Of a DNA stretch of 64,000 bases, positions 57,936 to 64,000 are shown in pieces. The notes under the pieces are model-generated. The model was not told the origin of the DNA and searched no databases. It saw only the letters and a program-made list of their open reading frames with translations. The stretch covers positions 434,001 to 498,000 of the forward strand of contig NW_026251392.1 in assembly GCF_025118155.1 (NCBI RefSeq), given 5' to 3'. The DNA is from Cokeromyces recurvatus (taxonomy: Eukaryota > Mucoromycota > Mucoromycetes > Mucorales > Mucoraceae). Each line of letters opens with the position of its first letter. Position 1 is the first letter of the stretch. A program made the position numbers and the translations under genes.

Positions 57936-60144
57936 ATGGGAAAAGAGAGTAGTCGATCCAGTTCTTCTAGTAGTGGTGGTGAAAATAATAGTAATCATCA
58001 ACTCTATAAAAGGTTTTTTCTTTATATACTTCTTTTTTTTTCTCCTTTCTTTTTTTTTTTTTAATATGACTTGTTTATAGGTTAAAATTAGATAGAGACA
58101 ATAGTGAATATGAGGAATTTTTTTCAACTTCAGAAGTCAATTCTTCTCCCTCTTCTTCTTCTTCTTCTTTTTCTTCTTCAGCAATGCCACCACCACCACC
58201 ACCACCACCACCACCACTTCTTTCTTCTGCATTAGTATCACCAGTAGAAGACATACATACAATAACACCTACTACTACAAATATAAAGACTCAAGCAGCT
58301 TTTGTTAATAAATTGTACAAGTAAGTGCTTTATATAGATAACACACCATGAATACTCATATCATGATAGAATGCTGGAAGATCCTGAAACATCAGAACTC
58401 ATCTGTTGGTCTACTCAAGGTGATTTATTCAGTGTATCCAATCCTACAGCTTTCTCAAAGACAGTATTACCTCAATACTTTAAGCATAATAATTGGCAAA
58501 GCTTTGTCAGACAATTAAACAGTAAAAATATATACATATATACATATATACATAAATATATTTAATGTATCTTGAACAGAGAAAAAAAAACAAAGAACAA
58601 CTAATTTGCTTATAACTATTATTATATATTACATCTCTATTTATTCATACAAAAAGTGTACGGTTTTCATAAAGTAAACGATCTAATTCATTCCAACTTG
58701 ACTAATGAAAACCAAACTTGGGAATTTAAACATCCCAATTTTCGAAGAGGTGCTGTTAACGATTTACAACATATTAAAAGAAAGAGTGCAAAGTCTCAAC
58801 ACTCACAACAACATCACCATCCTACACAACGACAACGTCAACAACAACAACAACAACAATCTTCACAACTTCATCATTATAATAATACTACAAAAGATAA
58901 GCATATTGACGTGGTTAAACTAGAAGACCTACACGAACATAACAGTTCTGTCATGAAACACATGTTGACGATTGAACAACAATTAGTAGGAATAACTAAA
59001 TCATGTGAGCAGCTTTTTAATGAAGTAATTCATTTAAGGTCAATTGTTTCTAAACAACAAGATGTTAGTATACTTTATATGAAAAAAGAAAAAGAAAGAA
59101 AAAGAAAGAAAGAGAAGAAAAGAAAAGAAAAGAAAAAAAATATGCAGAGAGGGAGAGAGAAATAAAAAAAAAAAAAAAATTAAAAATGACTATTTTTCTT
59201 AATTAGGCAATGCAAGACTTAGTTGACGTAGTGTCATCTTCTACAAGAGCAATCAGTGAGTAATTTTTTTTTTCAATAGATGTATACATGAATCATTCAT
59301 TAACCATCATGACTTACATACATTTATTATGTAAGATTGTGCTTATTCCAAAAATAGTTCGAGTAACAATCAATTAGAATTAAGAAATGGTAATTCTTTC
59401 ACTATCTGTCTTTCTCTTTATTCTTGTTTTAATAACATTCATTTAAAGCTGAAAATCTTCGAGCACAGGTTTCAAAATTAAAAGAAAATCAAACGTTAAA
59501 CAGCTTAGGTTATAATAGTGAAAGTGATGCATCCAAAGGGAATACAAATTGGTCTTCTATGGCATCCTTTTCATCTTCTTCCTCTTCATCCATGTCAAAT
59601 AATAAACATGAATCAATACATAATCCTAACTCGCTGATGTTTAACTCATTTCCAAATGATACCACGAAACAACGAAAATTATCTTCATTCGACTCAGTAC
59701 AACAGCATTATCAATTAGGCTATCATAGATTGGATAATCATCATCATCATCTTAACACTAATAACTCTATTTCAACTAACTCCAATAATAACCATCATTT
59801 CACAGAAAGCAGTAGTAACCATTTAGATTATATAAATAATAACAGTAGTGATGACAGTCATACATCACAACCATCATCTTATGATAGAGAATCAGATTCA
59901 TTATCCATTCAAAGTAAATTACTATACAAGTCATAAATATTCCTCTTTAAATATTAAATAGTATTAAATTAGAGTCAACAAAAAATAAAGTTCTTTCATC
60001 AAAGATGGGCTTTGGAAAACAATCTCATATGTTAAATCCAATCAAAGGTAACAATAATAAGGAACAAATAGAAAAGGAAAACATTTTAATGATTGTATAG
60101 GTTCTTCTTCTCAAAAGCCTCATAACACTACCAAGTATAAATAA
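57936..60144 (+). CDS. Heat shock transcription factor (HSF-type DNA-binding protein)
   Basis: Nine exons: 57936-58012, 58081-58320, 58370-58521, 58657-59063, 59207-59255, 59336-59389, 59449-59913, 59973-60047, 60101-60144; 520 residues. A Ser-rich N-terminus with a ten-Pro run precedes the HSF DNA-binding domain (~95-195): [47 protein letters not shown] (recognition helix) and GFHKVND with [12 protein letters not shown] Gln/His-rich segment leads to a heptad helix ([20 protein letters not shown]) suited to trimerisation. The C-terminus is Ser/Asn-rich. It binds TTCnnGAA repeats in the nucleus and activates chaperone genes. Family members also include Sfl1 and Skn7-like proteins; no receiver domain is present. 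The last three exon junctions are the least certain. Confidence 0.88.
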
Positions 60145-60752
60145 AATAAAATAAAATAAAATAAAAAATAAAATAAACATTAATATGCCCAAGTGTGTGT
60201 GTGTGTGTCAGTTCAGGATTTTTCTATATTATATCCTTTTCTCTCTTTCCATGTATTACATGTTTATGTAATTCACTTATAGCTGTTAGAAAGCTACTTT
60301 AGTGTAGCCTTTGATTGTATAGAAAGATGATATATTCATTTAGGAGTATGATATACATGTGTCATAATAAAATGATATTTAATATCTCCCCCTTTTAACT
60401 TTACTTATATGCCCTTATAGTAGTATTCACTATGAAGACAGATAATAGTATAGAGCTATAAATGAAAGGTGCCCATTTACTTGATATCACTTTTTTTGTA
60501 CCTGAATTAAGTAAATTCTTTTTCTTTTCCTAAATGAATATGATTCGTAGAACTTTTTTTTTTTTTACACCCCACAATACTTTAATAAAAAAACCCCACA
60601 AAAAAAAATATATGCTTTAAATACATTTTATCGAATCAAACTGTTAAACTTTTTTTTTTTTTTTTTTTTACTTTATTTTATTTTATTTTATTTTTTTTTA
60701 ATTTTAACTATACATTTTTTTTTATCTCTCTTTTTTTTAAAAAAAAATTACT
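60145..60752. other. Intergenic, no gene seen
   Basis: Spacer between two plus-strand genes with (AAATA)n at 60143-60170, (GT)6 at 60195-60208 and T tracts before the acyltransferase ATG. AATAAA-type sequences near 60143-60180 may serve HSF transcript ends. Confidence 0.55.
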
Positions 60753-62853
60753 ATGAATAACAATAAAACTGAATTGCAAATACAAGAACTTGTTAATGAA
60801 TACAAGAAATCAGGCAATGATTATAGCATGAATAATCCTCGGGCGTTAAAGATTCATGTTAAACGAGATTTAACTCGAAATGACAGAGAACATCGCAATG
60901 TGGTGTAAATGAATAAACATAAAAAATAAAAAATAAAATAAAGCAATCCTGATTTTCTTTTTATATTGTTCAAGTGAAAAGGAGCCTCGTCGCATAAGGG
61001 AAGATCCATTTGCCTTTATGTTTAATATAGGGTTATATTATCAAGGAACTGTAAGTCACTTTATATATATATATATACATATAGATTTACAATATCCCTT
61101 TCTTAAAAAAAAAAAAATATTTATGGTATAATAGGGATGGCGTGGCTATAAAAATTATATTGGTACCAAGATCCTTTATCCAGGTTTTTCAAACAAAATA
61201 AAGCAAATAGTATTGGATAGTAAAGAAGGTGATAAAGAAATGATGACGACTTTTTATAATATATATGTTAAAGTCTATAATACATATACATATTAGTTCA
61301 AGACAGGATTGATAAACTTGCTGATCAACAAACTGAAATCCTTGTAGCTCGAAAGAAGTGGAAACTTGGCGATAAAAGAATAAGGAAACAAAGAAAAGCA
61401 TTGAGAAGGGAACTCGAGATTGTTACTAAGCAAATAGCTGATAAAGCAGTTGCTACTGTCGACAGTCTCCCCACATTAAGGTTTGAATAGATCTTTGAAG
61501 AAAACAAATACGTGTTCATTCATCCTAATATAGGTTTTTTGCGTTTATTGTTAATAATATCCTTGTACGACTCTATCATCAGGGAGTACATATAAGAGAA
61601 AGTGAATGGGTCAATGTAAGTGTAGAAAAGTCTTTTAATTTATTTTTTATTTTTTTTTTCTTTTAGAGATGAACAGCATTGTAAAACCTTTCTTTCTCTC
61701 TCATTCCTTGTATAGCTTAAAAGAGTAGCATTATTAGCACAAGAAAAAAAGCAATCCCTCATCTTTTTACCATCTCACAAGTCTCATATAGATTATCTAG
61801 TTGTGTCATATTTAATGTTCAGATTAGGTATTATATCTCCTATTTTTTTTTTTTTTTTATAAATGTATATTCATATGCTCATGTGTTTTATATTCATTTA
61901 AGGTATTCAAATTCCACATATTGTGGCAGGCGATAATTTGGATATGCCTATAGTAGGTAAGATTTTGAAATCATCTGGTGCTGTCTTTATTCGTAGAGAA
62001 TGGGGCAATGATGAATTATACAAGACAGTTTTAGAAGAATATATAATTACTTTATTAAGTCAAGGATGTAATAATAATAATAATAGTTTAATTGTATAAA
62101 ATATGTATATAAATCTCTTTTTTTTATATATGTATATATAAATATATAATACGAATGTAGTAAACTTTGAATGCTTTGTGGAAGGCACACGTTCAAGACT
62201 AGGAAAACCGCTTCAACCTAAACTTGGAGTTATAAAAATTATTTTAGACGCATTGATTAATCATCGTTTTTCTGACTGCTATATTGTTCCTATATCCATT
62301 GGTTATGATAAAATTATTGAAACTTCAAGTTACGCTACTGAATTACTTGGTACACCTAAAGAAAAAGAGAGCTTATGGTAAAATAATAATGAAACAGAAA
62401 AAAAAAGGTTAATAACTCGATACTAATTCTCTTTTTTTTTCTTCTTTATTTTATTATTATTGTTTGTATATGGTTAATCTATTCATTATAGGGGTATACT
62501 TACTAACAGTAGATTATTGCAACTCAAATGGGGACGTGTTGATGGTATAATACTAGATTATTCTTATTTCATAAAAATGAATGAAAAGAAAAAAGAGAGA
62601 AAGGGAGAACTAGATTAACATTTTCTTGTCATTAGTTCGTTTAGGTGAGCCCTATTCATTAAAAGGATGGTTAGATGAGCAAATCAAAATGAGAGGGTAA
62701 TATATATATATATATAAATATACATGTATATAGGGAGAGAGAGAGAGACTTATTTAGCTTATGTTATCATTTAACTTTTGTTATAGTCCATTGGACCTGT
62801 CAAATTCATATCAGAAATCTGTTTTATTAAAATCACTGGGATACAGGTAAGTG

Positions 62854-62903
<50 letters not shown>

Positions 62904-64000
62904 TTGAATATTCATTTTTTATTGTTAACTGCTTTTTGTATTATTTATGATTTTAGAGTTCTCGCAGATATCGTAAGTTTCATATCTCCCTGAGAATTTT
63001 CTTCTTTTTTTTTTTAATTTATTTTTTTCTTTAAAAAGAATGCTATTTCGGTTGTCATGCCTTCTGCATTGGTAGGTACGGTTATTTTGACATTGAGAGG
63101 AAGAGGTGTAGGAAGAAGTGAGCTCATCCGACGCGTTGACTGGTTAAGAAAGATTATTGAAGATAAGGGTGGTCAAGTTTCTGAATTTCATGGAATGTCC
63201 ACAGGGGAAATTGTTGATAAGTATGTATATTTTTTTCTATTATTATGTATACATATGAATTATTATTATTAGGACTGTAGTGATTCATAAAGATCTTATT
63301 GGTGAGAGGAAAGGAAAAGATATTGTTGAACCAACGTTTTATCCTATTGCTGCATTTGAATTATCTTACTACAGAAACCAGGTGATTCATCTTTTTGTCG
63401 AGGAAGCTATTGCATGTGCAGCACTTTATACAGTCATTAAAAAGGGTGGGGGGAAACCTTTGCAACGTATGAAGTATGATGTTCTTTTAGACGAAATTTC
63501 CTTTCTTTCGAGTTTATTGAAATCAGATATGATTTATAAGCCTGGCGGTGTCGAAAGTAATACCAGGCGTACAATTCAATGGCTAGCAGAGAATCAAGTG
63601 ATTGAAGTGACTGAAGATGGTTGGGTTGGTTTAAATGACGTTGAAAGACAATGTGGCAGAGAAAATTATGGTTTGTTTATTTGTTTTTATATCATTTACA
63701 CAGGAAAAAAGAAAAAAAAAAACTTAATATTCATACATAATAGATTTTCTTTGTTTTATGATCTGGCCATTTATTGAATCTTATTGGTTAGCTGCTGTCA
63801 GTTTATTTACATTAGCACCACCTAGTATGGCTGCTAATCAAGGCTCAATTTGGGTTGATAGTAAACTATTTGCTAATAGAGCACAGTCATTGGGCAAAAC
63901 CTTATATTACCAGGGAGATTTAAGTTATTTAGAAGCTGTGAATAAAGAAACATTAAGTAATGCCTTTACTCACTATGAAGAACAAAAGATTCTATTGAAG
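60753..64000 (+). CDS. Glycerol-3-phosphate / dihydroxyacetone-phosphate acyltransferase (PlsB/GNPAT type), 3' truncated
   Basis: Starts at ATG 60753 and continues past the window. Early exons: 60753-60904, 60975-61050, 61135-61228, 61297-61480, 61534-61615, 61716-61827, 61903-62066, 62161-62377, 62492-62544, 62636-62696; later ones include a 16-nt microexon at 62957-62972. It catalyses sn-1 acylation, the first step of glycerolipid or ether-lipid synthesis. Block I is the catalytic HxxxxD in FLPSHKSHIDYLVVSY; then GDNLDMPIVG with GAVFIRREWG (block II), FVEGTRSRLGKPLQPKLG (block III) and YIVPISIGYDKIIE (block IV). LGEPYSLKGWL and VIKKGG follow. The architecture is PlsB/GNPAT-like, unlike the yeast Gat1/Gat2 proteins. 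The exon 7 donor is a GTAATAAT within a run of Asn codons, which would otherwise end at a stop. Confidence 0.92.
62957..62972 (+). other. 16-nt microexon of the acyltransferase gene
   Basis: Bounded by TTTTAG before and GTAAGT after, it encodes part of YRVLADI when joined to the flanking exons and keeps the frame into NAISVVMPSALVG. Confidence 0.7.

Noticed and set aside
1..64000. CRISPR arrays, rRNA operons, bacterial-type operons or origins
   Set aside because: None seen; direct repeats here are microsatellites, the 36-bp transposon units or coding repeats without spacers.

Overview
The window is nuclear DNA of a filamentous fungus, most probably of the Mucorales (Mucoromycota). The evidence is the AT-rich sequence, the long A/T homopolymers, the many 50-100 nt GT-AG introns with short AT-rich acceptors, a one-intron EF-1alpha gene with C-ending codons, chitin synthase and class III chitinase genes, and the degraded Tc1/mariner and DIRS-type elements. 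No rRNA, convincing tRNA or CRISPR array was seen. All gene models below were spliced by hand from donor/acceptor pairs, reading frame and family similarity. Every complete model sums to a whole number of codons.

Layout. 0-8 kb: 3' part of a SET3-type SET-domain gene (+), mitochondrial ornithine/glutamate N-acetyltransferase ARG7 (-), and divergently DNA polymerase delta POL3 (+), followed 105 bp later by a Siva-like zinc-binding protein (+). 9-16 kb: a secreted expansin-like protein with His and Lys/Thr repeats (-) and the ER/nuclear-envelope ubiquitin ligase DOA10/SSM4 (-). 17-24 kb: a DH-PH RhoGEF (+), Enhancer-of-polycomb EPL1 (+), and a convergent GH18 chitinase (-). 25-30 kb: a small HNH protein (-) and TEF1/EF-1alpha (-). 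31-42 kb: an SH3-RasGEF (-), a chitin synthase (-) and an EMB8/YheT-type alpha/beta hydrolase (-), then a 263-bp MITE. 42-48 kb: three tightly packed minus-strand genes: an NAD kinase, a SAP30BP/HCNGP-like protein and an SLP1-like SUN-domain protein. 55-64 kb: an HSP40 (-) and a divergent HSF (+), then a 5' part of a GPAT/DHAPAT-type acyltransferase (+) that runs off the end.

The accessory region is 49.2-54.8 kb. An apparent host membrane-protein gene is split by about 4.7 kb of nested mobile DNA bordered by TA dinucleotides. Outermost are fragments of two different Tc1/mariner elements. Inside these is an element with inverted arms built from a 36-bp GGTCC-palindrome repeat. A 368-bp solo LTR with a perfect 5-bp duplication has inserted into one arm, and a DIRS-type tyrosine-recombinase relic lies beside it. 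Against the other arm sits an intact five-exon, 363-codon gene of unrecognised family. This intact gene in an otherwise decayed nest is the best candidate for something undescribed.

Regulatory signals that fit the genes: a Gcn4-type TGAGTCA upstream of ARG7, an MCB (ACGCGT) upstream of POL3, and a perfect TTCnnGAAnnTTC heat-shock element upstream of the HSP40 gene that neighbours the HSF gene.
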